Source: Macrotrachela quadricornifera
Lineage: Eukaryota; Rotifera; Eurotatoria; Philodinida; Philodinidae
Assembly: GCA_022393335.1 (NCBI GenBank)
Contig: JAJEKB010000381.1
Span: 564,550-628,549, forward strand
Length of the DNA stretch: 64,000 nucleotides
Direction: 5' to 3'
The notes under the pieces are model-generated. The model saw only the letters and a list, made by a program, of their open reading frames with translations, was not told where the DNA came from and ran no database searches. The translations under genes and the position numbers were made by a program. Within the stretch, counting starts at the first letter, position 1. The number at the start of each line of letters is the position of its first letter. Shown in pieces: positions 11,957 through 27,150 of the stretch.

Positions 11957-13891
11957 TTACAAAGCCTCAATATCTTGTAATGATTCATTACTGCTAAATA
12001 ATGATGATGAAGTTGATTTGAGATTATTTAAATATTCAAAAAACCATGCTTGTTCATCAATTGGTAAAAATTCATGTAAACCTAAGAAAATATGAATACT
12101 AAAACATCAAAAACAAAAAAAAATCTAAGTTATCATCTTATTTACCATCAAGTAAATTTCGTCGAGATTCTCCATATAAACGAGCTGTTTGTTTAATAAA
12201 TGTTTTTGTATTTAATTGATTTGATTGCCATTCAGTAAGTAATTTTCCAAATTCAGCCAATTCACTTGTTTTTAATTCAAGTTGTAACTAGAAAAAGAAA
12301 ATTCATCCTACTAAAATATTTCATTAAATAAAATATTATTTACATTAAGAAGATAATTTCGAATAATTTTTGATGTTGATTTTGTTGAAGATCTAGTTGG
12401 TGAATTATCATCATTTCGAGTACGTGGTCGTCTTAAAAAATAATCAATAAAATTATAATTTTAGATTTATATAATAAATTCTACCGATGTCTTCGACGTG
12501 GAGTTGATAAATCATCATCAACAACAACAGTTGAAGCTTCTGGTGAAATAACACGTGCAGAAGATGCTGATGCTAATGATAATGAACGAATAGTTGATGG
12601 TGTTGAAGATGTTGAATCAAATGAACTACGTAATTGTTGAGTTGATGAAAGTGATCCAGTAAGAAGAGATAATTTTTTGCTTATATCAGAATTTTGTTCA
12701 TTAGCTATATAAACTGCACGAAAACAAAAATCCATTGATGAACATAATTCATCAGCTTCATGACGATCATTTAATAGAAAAATAATTAATTCAACAGTTG
12801 AAGATTCATCTTTTGTTGAAACTAAATTAATAATAATATAAATTAATTAATAAAAATTGGGAGTAAAAATTATACCATATTTCATTGTAACAATATGATC
12901 TTTTTCATATTCAACATAATAACAAGCAATGATATGATGAGGAGGAATAGATAAAATTGTTTTCTATTGAAATCAATTATATCATTAAGAAAATATAATA
13001 CAGTAAAATTTTTCACAATGGACACTTCCACGAAATGATTTTTTCTAGAATCGAACCTTTCCTTTGTGGATATATAATTTGATTTAGTGTGTCATCAATT
13101 GATAACTGCTGATATTGTCGATTTCGATTTTTTTTCTTTCTGTTCTCAGCTATACACCTTGATCTCCATCTCAAATTACCATTAATTAATATTTGTCTGT
13201 ATTCAAAAGTAATAAAAAACATCTCTATCCAAGATTATCTTAACAAAGACTAATCTTTCTATTTTCAAATTTGATATTTGGATAATATATATGCTTCTTC
13301 GAAAAATTTTATCTTTGTAAAAAAAACAAAAAAACTGAAGAACATCCACTACAGAAGAATTTTACTGTATTATTTTTTATTACTTCATGAATATTTAAAA
13401 GTTTAATTTGTTCAGTAGTTATTTGTAATTGTACAATAGATTTTTCAGATAATTTCTTTGGTAAACGACGTTCAATCTATTATAATTCATTATAACATTA
13501 TTTTCTTTTATTTCTATAAGAATAAAAATATCTTTATTACCTGACATTGATATATAAATTGTAAAAGTTTTTTTTTATATGAAAGATCAACATCATTATG
13601 AGTTAAATCAACTGTACCAGCACACTAACATAAAAAAGAATCCGTTTTTGGAATTATAAATCAATAACTATTAATAAGCAAAAAAAAGAAAAAAGATTTT
13701 TTTATTATTAAGCAAATTTCAATATTTTCTTTAATTATCATTTCACCAATATTAGTAAAACTACTTGCTTGTACAACAAAAACAGCAACACCTTCATCAG
13801 CAAGATCATTTGTCCATGGTGATGGTGGACGTAATCTATCTAATTTTTGTTGTTTTGTTTTTATTGAAAGGGATGTTACACGTGAAAACAT
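11957..13891 (-). CDS. CCM2: CCM2 / malcavernin-like PTB scaffold protein
   Basis: CCM2 is a scaffold that links KRIT1 and CCM3 to the kinase MEKK3. From ATG 13891 the protein has a short N-terminus (FSRVTSLS). A PTB domain follows, with the blocks TILSIPPHHIIACYYVEYEKD and EADELCSSMDFCFRAVYI corresponding to the last strands and final helix of the human PTB. A serine-rich linker comes next, then a C-terminal harmonin-homology domain: LAEFGKLLTEW, TARLYGESRRNLL and GLHEFLPIDEQ align with the human end. The ATG lies directly after a CTAG acceptor-like site, 115 bp downstream of the PLAA stop. An insertion of 367 bp sits in the intron at 12964-13383. Confidence 0.85.
13001..13367. mobile_element. 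TA-flanked MITE (copy 1) inside a CCM2 intron
   Basis: A 367-bp insertion begins CAGTAAAATT and ends AATTTTACTG, an inverted terminal repeat of at least 10 bp, with TA on both sides. TA target duplication and CAGT..ACTG ends are typical of Tc1/mariner-derived MITEs. Removing the element and one TA leaves an intron of 51 bp, the normal size here, so the insertion point is well supported. A diverged relative lies at 41428-41833 in RMC1. No transposase frame is present. Confidence 0.85.
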
Positions 13892-14006
13892 CTAGATTGG
13901 ATATAAATGATTTTTAAAACTTTGTTTTTATTTTATGTAAAAAAAAAAAGAAAAAGAAAAAAAAATCGGGATTTATTGGTTTTTTTTTTGTATTTTTGTT
14001 TAAATT

Positions 14007-17000
14007 TCACAAATTTTTAACAAGTGCACGACATCGTTCTAAGCATTCAAGTGTATCAGCATTTAATTGTGATGCTGATTTTTCAAGTGCAATAAAAAAT
14101 CGTTTAGCACTATTATCAGTTGTTGTTTGTAAATTAAGAACAAGATCAGCATTCGTATAAAATAATGTTCCTAAACCAAGTATAAGACGTTTTGCACCAT
14201 CAGATTCAAATTGTATATCAACAAATTCTTTATAACATTCATATAAATAATTCGAAAGACGTTCATCATTATTTCTATAAGCATAAATACAATAATTTAA
14301 AATAACATTTGTTAATGCTATTTGAGTATTTTTTTTTGCTGATGGTAAATAAATAAGTGTTTTAGCTAATATTGAATTGCTATTTTTAATCATATATTTT
14401 TCACCTAAATCATTTGAAAATAAATTTGTTAATGTACGAAATACAAGCATTATATTAGCTGATTGGTCAGGTTGAATATATGTAAAAAGTTGAAAAATAA
14501 ATTCATTTGATTTATTATCATCTTCAAATATATATTTGCATACATCAGAATTAGTAATAATTAAACGTATTATATCTAATATAGGAAAAATTTTGTCTAA
14601 AAATAGAAAAATAAATATATAAAAATAATTCAATAGATATTAGTTAGTTACATACCAATAGGCCATTTAAGTAATTGATATAAAAGTTTGATTTTTGTTT
14701 CAAGATTAGTTGTATTTCCATGAACTAATTCATTTATTTTTTCAAATTGATTATCAATTAAATGAAGACCATCACCAGTTGCACTATCATTAAATTCTTT
14801 AAGTTTACTAAGAATTTTCATTATATCAGCATTTGTCATTGTAATATAATGAGTTTGTGGAAATGCTGATGTAAGTTCAGCATCTTTTTCTGTTTCTAAA
14901 AGACATTAAAAAAAAAAGAAAATAATGAAAAATATTTTGTGTTTTTGTATATCTAAATATTTCATACTTATAACAGATGTTTGTGAAGCAGACAATGATC
15001 TTGATGATTGATTATTACTACCATTTGGAACATATCGTCCTGTACCTGTAAATGGATCTTGACTGGTATTTGTTTCTTTTGTATTTGATGATGATCTTCC
15101 ATCAGGTACATAACGTCCAGTACCAGTAAATGGATCATTATTTGATCGTTGTCCTGATGTATCCATTGATGATGTATTACCAGGAACATAACGTCCAGTA
15201 CCTAAATATTATTTATGAATAATAACAATAAATTATTATCTATATGTATATAACAAACCAGTAAATGGATCCATAAAATCTGTTGCTCTTTGATCAATAA
15301 CCATTCCTTTTGTATTTGTTATAATAAATTGTGCTATTTGATCAAGAAACATTTGATTTAATTCATGTCGATGAATAAATTCTTGTGCAGCATACCATGG
15401 ATCTTCTGATAAATTATATGGAAGTTTAAGTGGAACATTTTCATCAAGTTCAACATTAAATACATAATCATAATATTTTCCTTCATATAGAATTTTTTCT
15501 CCTGTAGCTGATGCTTGTCCTTGTGCTGTACTATCAGCTGAACCAACAACATCACCAATTTTCATCCAACGTTGATCAAGCATATTCCATTGATATGCTT
15601 CAACACGTCCACCACCTTTATTAATCATTGTTGTTTGACCTTCACGTGTTCCTGGTTTTTTTAAAGCATCTTCATCAGGTAAATCATTTATTTTAACTTC
15701 TCCTAAATCTCCTGTTTTTGTTTGAATACTTGATGAAGCTAATTCTTCTTCAAATGCAGTAATTTCTTCCATAGTTGCTGTTCGTGATGGATCTTTTGTA
15801 AAGACAAATATACGACCATCACTAAAATTTAATTTTTTTCATTATAAATTAATCTATATTTATTTTTTTGTACGAAACTAACCTGCATCCAACTACTATA
15901 TCATTATTTGCTAAGGAACAAACACTCCATACAGTTGGTGTTGGAAGTCGAATTGTTTGTATTGATTCACTTTGATTAAACGACCATAAACGTAATGAAC
16001 GATCTTCACTCACAGATGCAAATCGTTCAGGAGATATAATTGTTATATTATAAACAAAACTTGTATGACCTTCATATGTTTGTAAACATTGAACAGAATT
16101 AAGATTCCATCGTTTAATAGTATTATCATTTGAACATGATAAAAATTCATTTGAATTTAATGCTGCTAATGATCGAACACAATTTGTATGACCTTTTTTA
16201 TAAAAAAAAAAGATTTGTATTGATAAAATTATAATGATTTATATTTAATTATTTACCCTCATATGTTTGAACTTTTATCTGATTTTTCCAAGCTATAATT
16301 AAATTATCAGCAGCACCAGTTAAAATAATTTTTGAATTATCTGTTGTATCACCCATGGAAATAATAGCCCATACTGCTTTACTATGACCTTTAAGAAGAA
16401 TAAAAAAAATGTTAAAAAAAGATAATTATTCTTCAAAATATATTATATAAATACCTTTAAGAGTTTGAATACATTTTTGAGTGGATAAAGACCATACACG
16501 TCCAGTTGTATCCCATGATCCACTTAATAATAGATCACTTTGTGGTACATGTGATAAACATGAAACTTTAAATAAAGATGAAAAGTAACATTTAATAAGT
16601 ATAATTTAAAAAAATCTTTACCTGTTTGTTCATGTCCTTCTAGTGTAAATAATAAAGCGTTTTGTTTAGCTGAATAAACACATATTGTTTTATCATTGCC
16701 TCCTGTTATAATGAGACCATCCAGAAATCGACCGCTTGGTGGGATATAACATGTAGCAATAATAAAATTGGTATGATTTTTTAATACAGCACGTTGTTCA
16801 AATGAAGTTTTACTAAATAAAAATTCTTTTTTTTTTTCAAAATTTGATATGAATATTTTTATTTAACATACTCTGATGGACGCCAAATTCGTGCTGTTTT
16901 ATCTCTTGATCCACTAACAATACCATCGTATTCCGTTATTGCTGAAACAGAACGTACATCTTGTTCATGTCCATATAATTGACAACGAAGACGATACGAA

Positions 17001-17014
17001 GTATTAGCCATCAT
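14007..17014 (-). CDS. PLAA: Phospholipase A2-activating protein (PLAA/Doa1/Ufd3)
   Basis: PLAA is a ubiquitin-binding adaptor of p97/VCP working in endolysosomal sorting and ubiquitin homeostasis. The reading starts [20 protein letters not shown] at 17014, or at the second methionine at 17011. WD40 repeats (about 15,840-17,014) form the beta-propeller. The PFU domain follows (about 15,350-15,780), including [24 protein letters not shown] and [14 protein letters not shown]. Four copies of a [15 protein letters not shown] repeat lie between about 14,960 and 15,280; human PLAA has three. The C-terminal PUL armadillo domain is 14,007-14,840. The next gene, CCM2, begins 115 bp beyond this stop on the same strand. 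All blocks align with human PLAA. Confidence 0.95.
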
Positions 17015-17986
17015 ACAAATTTCAACAAATCAAGAAAGAAAATAAAAAAGAGATTTTTTAAATCAATGACACAACAATCTAATCATTCATTGGTTATTCT
17101 CGCAACATTGATTGTAGCGCAGTCTAACAACATATATTAATGTTACATATGGTGACAACCGTTCAAATAACATTAAAAAAAGTATTAATTCGTCTTTTTT
17201 AGGTGACGAATGATGTTGAAGGTTGAAAAGTGAGAAGTTGCTTTTTGAGAACTTTACTTCATTTTTTTTTTGGAATTTATCAATTCATTGGTTAGTTTTT
17301 TTGTTGAAGACCTTTAAACTTTTTGACTCATTTACGATGCTTATGGACTTTCGCAATTACATTCACTTAAATACTCTGTACATATTATATATTCCATTTC
17401 ATTTATATTGTCTACATTTAACTTGTTTAGTAAGAATTTCCCTTTTTTTATTTAAATTTTTTTTTTGTTAAATTTATTATCTCGTTTGTATTGGGATTAA
17501 TAATATATATAACGACACAGTAGAAGCCATTCTTATTCGTTGCTTATTTTGGTTGCTAAGCAATTTTTTTTCTTCCTTATTTTTAGATCATCTTCATTTG
17601 AAATGCATTACTATTTTATTTTTCTTCATCTATGAGCGACATTCGAACGAAAACAAAAGCAAACGGTTACAAAACAAAATCTCCGTTGGAGTATGTATTT
17701 TGAAAAAAAAAATTAGAATTATCTTTTTTTTTGAAATAAAAAAAATTTCCAATTTGAATCTGCCCTCTCTACCGATGTAAACTAGCCTTTCGATCGTACA
17801 ATAGAATATCTTTACTATCCATCCGCCATCTTGGTTGTATGCTTGCCTGACTCTCGAAAAATGTGTGTGTGTGTGTGTGTATATGTATACGTGCATTTGC
17901 GTTTTGTCATTTTTATGAAAAAAAAATACATTAATTATTTTCTATTTTATCCGTTCTAAACTAGATTATGTCACCAATCAAACACG
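17015..17986. promoter_or_regulatory. Shared upstream region of PLAA and eIF4A
   Basis: Nearly 1 kb between two divergent starts. It is AT-rich and holds a GT microsatellite near 17862-17880 and several poly-T tracts. No coding exon is visible; the open frames here lack family features. Promoters of both genes must lie in it, but I cannot place TATA or Inr elements with confidence. Confidence 0.45.
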
Positions 17987-19873
<1,887 letters not shown>

Positions 19874-20484
19874 AAGAGAGACATCTGTTCTTGTCCTTTC
19901 ATCGACATCATCAGCATCAACAAAATTGTTTTACCATCTTCTATATATATTCTGATGATAACAAATAAACTTATATTTAACATCTCTATTGTCTTTTGTT
20001 TTTAATTGCCTTCCTAATCTAGACCTAATATGGATACATACATGCATATATCTTTGTGGGATTGAAATATTTGAGTCAATTAGGTTTTTTCATATTTTTC
20101 TTGTTATTTCGTCTTTCTATATATGTTGTTATGTTTTGTTCGTAAAACGGAAAACAAGAATTATGATTTCATACAGTAGATATCATGAAAATAAACCAAA
20201 ATTAATTGAGCGAATCTTATATATATATATGTGTGTGTATGTATATTTTTGTTGATCTTGTTATCAAATGATTGTTTACTTTCTTGCCAATTTTTTTATG
20301 ACTCATACCCTCCAAAATGTCTTCGCTTACCTACATATACACACATACATAGGATTCTGTTTTTTCTGTCTTATTTCTTTCAATTAGGAAAATATTGTGT
20401 TTTCATCGTTCTATTTCTGTATTCAACCAAACAAAAAAAAAAGTAATAAAATTATCAAAACTATAAATGAATATTTATTTATAA
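19874..20484. other. Region downstream of eIF4A, convergent with the flavoprotein gene
   Basis: This contains the eIF4A 3' UTR with AATAAA at 19964-19969, then AT-rich sequence with short TATG/TG repeats near 20219-20250. No gene is seen before the stop codon of the convergent flavoprotein at 20485. Confidence 0.5.
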
Positions 20485-22527
20485 TTAATTCAAATAGGTG
20501 CCTTCATAATTTATCGATTGACCGAGTACATATTCACATGCTTCTTTTACACTTTCAGTATAAGTTGGATGAGCAAATGGAAGTAGACATACATCACGTA
20601 ATGATATATCTAAATATAAATAATTATATAAATTCTAATATAACAAATAATAAAGAATTATTGTTATCTTATTTATTAATTGCTTACTTAGTGAAATAAT
20701 CATACTATAATATTCAATTATTTCTGCTGCTGCTTCATGTACGAGTTGAATAGCTAGAAATCGTTTTGGTTCGGTGTTTGTTGTCCACATTTTGATAAAA
20801 CCCCATGTTTGATCATCAGTTATAGCTCTTCGATTGCATTGAAATTTAAATGTATAAATAAGAACATCATTAGTTAATTTTGGTACTTCACCAACACTAG
20901 CAACTGCTGGAATGACATTGATAACAAATGGTCCAGCTGGATTATTAGCGATATGAAATTTGATATTATCATTAGATTCATTTAATTTCTTTTCACATAT
21001 TGCATTTGCTGCTAAATGACCTTGACGTATAGCACAAGGTACCTAGTCATTGAAAAAATTTTATTTAAAAACAAGATTTATTACTTGTTTTTCTTCACAT
21101 ACCCATGACCAACAAGATGATACGACTCCACCACATGCATAAATATTTGATATTGATGTTCGACATGTTTCTTCATCAATAATAATAGTTGATCGTTCAT
21201 GATCAATAGCAATACCAAGTTCTTGTAAATTTTCATAATTAAAAGTTGACTTTCGACCAGTACATACAACAACAAGACTACCAAGAATAGTACGTTTTGT
21301 ATTTGTTTGTCGTAGTTGCATGATAACTTCACCTTTAGATACACGTTCAACATTAGCATTTAAAATAATTTCAACACCGATCTGTTTAAGACGTGTTTCT
21401 ACTGCAATTGATACTTGTTCATCCATAAATTTAAGTAATCTTGAATTTTTTTCTATTAAGATAATATTTGAACGTAGATGACTATAAAGAGAAGCAAATT
21501 CACAACCTAATATACCCTATCATAAAGTATCAAAATGTATTATCATAGTTATTTTTGTAAATAAAATACTCCTCCGATAATTATCAATGATTCAGGTATA
21601 TTTCGATGCCAAAGAAGTTGTGTAGGATCTACTGTTTTTTTATCATTTACTTCAACAAATTTGGGAAATTCATATTCAACACCTGATGCGATCTGTAGAA
21701 AAAAAATAAACTATGAAATTCTTTTCTTTGAAATTTACTATGATATTTTTGCCATTAATATGAATATCCGTTCTAATTGGCATATAATCATCAGTTTCAT
21801 AAGGACTTCGACCATCAGCATCATACACATTAGTATAAATATATTGTCGAATTGGTTTTATTACAATATGATTTTTATCAATAATATCAGCAATACCAGT
21901 ATATACTTTAATATGATACCTCAATTGAAATGAAATATATAAGTTTTATAAATGATCAAACAATAATTAATTACTTTTCTAAGAAATGTTTTATTTGAGA
22001 ACGAACTTTTTTTACTGCTTCATCACGATGACGAGCAATACGCGAGAATTCAATACGATGTGATGTTATATCAATACCATATCGAGCTGATTCATGAATT
22101 GAACGGATAAGACGAGCAGAAGCAATCATTGCATTAAGTGGAATACAACCCCAATTCACAGCATGACCACCAACAAGATCACGTTCAATTATTGCTACTG
22201 ACTTACCAAGTTGTGCACATCGAATAGCACTCGTATAACCTGATACAAACAGAGATAATTATCATTGCATAGTAAAATACATTAACTCATTAATGCAACG
22301 TACCTACCTCCTGGTCCTGACCCAATAACAATAACATCAAATTGATACTGTTCTTCTTTCTCATAATCTGCAGATTGATCTTGTTCTTCTTTTTGTTGAT
22401 CTTCGAATTGATCTTGTTCTTCTTGTATTTGCTCTTCTTTTTGATGATCTATATGTTCATCTGATTTACTATCTATTATTATATTTTCTGAAGGTGCAAC
22501 TATATCCATCAAATCAGTTGTCGACAT
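20485..22527 (-). CDS. Dihydrolipoamide-dehydrogenase-like flavoprotein with one redox Cys missing
   Basis: This is a class I pyridine-nucleotide-disulfide oxidoreductase. After ATG 22527 come about 60 acidic, glutamine/glutamate-rich residues with repeated KEEQ/EEQDQ units. The FAD motif VIVIGSGPGG spans about residues 65-74. The redox-motif region reads GGHAVNWGCIP where the family has GG(T/V)C-x4-C: the first cysteine is alanine, the second is kept. The NAD-binding motif is IIIGGGILGCEFASLYSHLR. The second FAD motif reads ISNIYACGG. The C-terminal dimer domain has AHPTYTES, keeping the catalytic His and Glu. Class I disulfide exchange should therefore be impaired. Splice sites are regular and no frameshift is seen, so it looks like an intact, altered enzyme rather than a pseudogene. 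No mitochondrial targeting sequence is obvious. Confidence 0.82.
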
Positions 22528-24906
22528 AAATCCAATGAAATAAATAGAACATAAACACACAGGAAAATAAATAGAAATTTATGAAATTCCGCGCATCTTT
22601 TCTTTCTTTTGTAAATAGAATTCTCTTACAATATGTCATACAAACCATTGGTTCATATTTATTATTATTTAATTTCGAAATCAACCTAATTGTACTTAAT
22701 AGTTTTATTTATGACAATAATAGTGTGTCACAAGATAAAGTAAATAGATTGGTGCATTTATGGTCACAATGTATTTTCTAATGAAATAGTAATCGTAACT
22801 AAGTGCATATCCCTTGACTTATACTGTGTAACCCTACTTAATGAATTAATAAATTATATCCTATTAATATTCGTCTTGGATATGATACATTTTTCAAATC
22901 TTTCACAACCCGTTCAAATAAAGCATCTTTTTAGATTCTAGAAATTTTCAGCTTTGGCGATAAAATAATAAAAAAATTTACTTTTCCAAAATCATAACTA
23001 AACTAATTTACGGTATTGATTTGTTATCTTCTCGCATAAGTTTTGTTTTTATTTTCCAATATTACCTTACTCATTAATGCGGGGAGATAACAAATCTGTA
23101 CCTCATTAAATATATATCGATGTAAAGATGTCAAGCAAATTCATATGTAAAATGAACTGATTTTGTGCTATTTGAGAAATACGCAGAACACTTTATTCGA
23201 TAAAATAATTAAGTACTAAGTGTGAAAACAGTCTACAGATTATTCAAAAAATGAATTGAATCAACCTGTCTTAGGACAGTGATGAGAAATTAACCATGAT
23301 ACTAAACAAAGAGTTAGAATATGATGCGAGATCAATTCTTTTTTCTCCACACAATACATAATTTAATGCTCTATCAAAATTGCGAAACCAGTTTTTTTAT
23401 GTGGTGCAAAGCAGAACATTTATGAAGACAAAATTTCAAGATCAAATTTGTACCATTTCTTCTTTGATCGTTAATAAGAAGTCTCGTTCGATTACAGAAG
23501 GTGTAGAAAAATCGAAAATATTCTGAAAAATAATAAATAAAACATTATCAAATTAACTTTTTCACTGCTTAGTATAATATTTGATGTACGTGAAAAATTA
23601 TCAGATCGAAAACCTATGAATCGAAATATTTTAATCAACATTTGAAAAATTTTAAATTTTGTTGATAGTATTGCAGAAAATTTCTGAAAGCAGCTATTTA
23701 ACGTTTAAAAAAGTATAATGCCTTTTTTTTAAATCGAAATATGTTTTGTTCTATCAGCATTTTGTATGTAAATTGTTACCTATTTCATTTTGTTTTCTTG
23801 TATTCACTGACATACTCATAGATTCATTGTTTACAGTAGAATCTAATTCAATATTATATATAAAAACAACTCGCCACATTTTAAATTTAGTTCTTGTTGG
23901 AGAAATTTTTTAATAAAATGAGGTATTGCTCTTGGTACGAAATTAGTAAAAGTTAAATTGAAAACACAACAGCATAAAATAGTGAATTGAATCGAAGATT
24001 AGAAGAAATTATTGGAGAGACATAATCACTGATTATTATTATTATTCAAGCCATAAAAGTGCGATAAACTTTTCGTTGTTTTTTGTGTTGATCAGCATTA
24101 CGTTAAATTCGCAATTTTTAAATATTTAGTCGGTCTTTTGTAATATATATCTTCATGGAGATACCACCAAAATCAAGAATGTTGTAAAAGTATGCTGCAT
24201 TCAATATTATACCTAATAATGAGTAAAATACTAACAGCATATTTTTAGTACGCTTATATACTAATGAATTTACACTTGTCAGTCATCAACTGAAATACCA
24301 TTGAAGTATATGTGTAGAAACATCTGATTTGAAAGCTAGATTTTACAGCATGTAGTAGTGCTGAAAAATAAAAGTCAATAGATATTAATCATATTGATAT
24401 TACTCTAATGAGCAATTTATAAAAACTCGAATAGATCCACACCATGTTTCTATTAAAATTATTTTGTATTATCTAAAGTTTCTCTCTGAACTTATTCAAA
24501 CTTCTATAAATTTGCAAATACACTATTTTCAAAGGATAATGGAAGATCAATAATACTATGTGAAAGTATAGTCAAAATGCAGTAACTATATACTAGATAA
24601 CTGAATTGAGATGATTTCATTGATGAATTTTTCTATAATATTGAATATAATGTTTAATAATCTATATTGATCAACATATTAATATAAATTAAGCAACGTA
24701 CTCCATTTTATGGTTACTCAAAAGTTATATTCGAAATCAATTCTGATAGACTCATGCACTTTTATCCTATAATAAAAAAAAAGCAAAAAGAAAAGAAGGT
24801 GATGTGATAATGACTTAGGCAAGACTGTCTTAAATATTTGATCGAACAAAATGAAAGAAATAAATAAAAGACATGTTTTTCAAATGAAATTCGACAAAAA
24901 AGCAAA
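22528..24906. other. 2.4-kb intergenic region with no recognised gene
   Basis: AT-rich DNA between the start of the flavoprotein gene and the stop of Hip/ST13. I read both strands and see no family-like protein, no long inverted repeat and no tRNA. It is unusually long for this gene-dense half, so relics of transposons or a non-coding RNA cannot be excluded. Confidence 0.4.
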
Positions 24907-27150
24907 TCAATCGAGATCATTGGTATCTGCTGTGCCAGCTCCGCCATCCATTCCACCTATAAGCATAAAATGATATAAAGTATATAAGACAAACTAAGCA
25001 TACCTGAAAAATCAGGAAAACCACCTCCCATGGGTCCACCAGCGCCACCAAATTTGCTAGCAAGTTTCTCCATAATTTTACGCACTTTAGGATTACTCTG
25101 ATGAGCAGCCAATTTTGAAGGATCTGTGCTGACTTCCTACAATAAACATTATCTTTAATCAAAATGTTTTCATAATTTCAATACAAACTACATTTAAATT
25201 CATGATTCAAGAAAAACTCGTTTACATTTCAATCCTACTTAGGACAAATGAAAATTTGAGTGTCCCATATAGGGTAATTTTAAACTCCCTGAAATAATAT
25301 TAAATATATATATATAATATCGAACTTTTTACAGATATTTTTTATAATTGCAAAAATTATTACCCTATCTTTCGTCAACATAGTTTTTGATGAAAATGAA
25401 AATTGAATTACAATACTCTATTGTGCAACTGGAATATGTTATATATTAGTAAAGACATAATAAGAATGATTCTGAATAAATTTAATAAATCTGTAAAATC
25501 TAATTTCTTATGGTTTCTTAAGTATAGAATGTGCTATTATATGATTGTCTATCATAAAGTTTTCGTACAAAGAGTAGAGATAGTGGTAGATTGAATATTG
25601 TTTAAAGAAATTTAAAATTGTTACATATAGAAAACTGAAATTTTAAAAATGATCCTAGGTTTTAAGTTTCCTTGTATTATAAACTTGGATTCTATACTTA
25701 TAGAATAACAATAGAAATGCATATCTAATTATACAAAATTATTCTAAACTAATTGATAAAATAGGACAAAACGAGGATATATGACGTACTGAAAAAGCTT
25801 TTTGTACATCTGGATCTTGTAATGCTTCTAATATTTCTGGATCATTCATAACAGCACCCAATCCTCCTAAATCAGCTCCACCACCCATGCCACCCATTCC
25901 TCCTAAATAAATATTTTTATAAAACATCAGCAACAAATAATAAATTATTAAAAATCACCTGGAAATCCTGGAAATTCTTGTCCTCCTCCATAATGTGATT
26001 GTTGTTCTCGTGCTCGTCGTTCATTTTCTTCTTGCTCTGCTTTAGCATACGCTTCTTGAGCTTTACGAATGCGTTCTCGTTTAGCATCAACTTCTTTTGC
26101 TTCTCGACGTCGTTCATATTTGCGTTTATGTTCTGTAAGTTTCTTAGCCTACTCAAAAATAATAGAACAATTTTTTGACGAAAAATAAAATCGAAAGATA
26201 TACATTTGTTTCAACTTCTTTACACCATGTTTGAACATCTTCATCAAAATCAGATAATTGAGCTTTACAAAAATCTTGATAAGCTGCTTCCCAATTGCCC
26301 AACATACTTGTAAAAGAAATTTTTTACAATAAAAATAATTGTTATTTTGGTTTTTTTTTTCATTGACTTACCGGTTAGCTTTTCCTCTCCATTTAAGTGC
26401 TTGTTGAGAATTTTCATTAATTTCTAAAGCACGATTACAATCACGTATAGCTGCATTCGGTTTTTGAAGTTTAATATAACATTGGGCACGTTTAGCATGA
26501 AGAATAGCCGATTGTGGATTATTTTCAATAGCTTGTGTAAATAATGAAATAGCTTCCTCAAATGCGCCTTCTGAAAGTTTTCCTTGAGCTTCACTTCGCT
26601 TGGCATCGGCTTGTTCTAACATAGCATCTGTTACCTATTCAATATATACATGTCAAAATAAAATGTGTAATATTCAATAAAAACTGTACCTCAATATTAG
26701 GATCACCCATTGATTGTGCTGGATCATTATCACCTTCAATTACACCAGTTGTATCCAATTCTATGTGAATGAATATAATAAAATAAGCAATATATTAAAA
26801 GTCAACATACCCAATTCACTTTCTGGTTCACTTTCAACTTTTGATGTTTCTTCATGACTTTTTGATGATGAAGTGCTTTCATGATGAGTATGACTTGTTT
26901 CTTTTGCTTCTGTTTTTGATTCTGAAGTATGATGACTTGTAACATTTGGAATTATTGCTCCTAATCTATATATTAATTGTTTAAAATATTAAAAAAATAA
27001 ACTTGTATAGTTAAAAAATAATATTTACTTAGTAAGCCATTCTCGAAAGAAGTCAAGTTCAGGTGCGTGAAGCATGTCAGGATGAGCATTACATAATGTA
27101 ACAAATTGTCGTAGAAGACGTACATGATCACTTGGAATATGTTGAGACAT
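24907..27150 (-). CDS. ST13: Hsc70-interacting protein Hip (ST13)
   Basis: Hip is a cytosolic Hsp70 co-chaperone that stabilises the ADP state. From ATG 27150 (MSQHIPSDHVRLLRQFV) it has the Hip N-terminal dimerisation domain, with block PELDFFREWLTKLG. A serine/glutamate-rich linker follows, then TPR repeats (AKRSEAQGKLSEGAFEEAI; AILHAKRAQCYIKL; ALKWRGKANRMLGNW). Next come a long charged helix rich in KRER/KAQEAYAKAEQ, a glycine/methionine stretch (GGMGGMGGGAD), and the STI1/DP domain (MNDPEILEALQDPDVQKAF, then NPKVRKIMEKLASKFGG), which ends in GGAGTADTNDLD. The intron at 25137-25789, 653 bp, splits the STI1 domain and is ten times the usual length. Domain order equals that of vertebrate ST13. 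Confidence 0.95.

Noticed and set aside
17630..17896. Minus-strand frame across the GT microsatellite upstream of eIF4A
   Set aside because: Its distinctive residues (repeated TH) come from the dinucleotide repeat.
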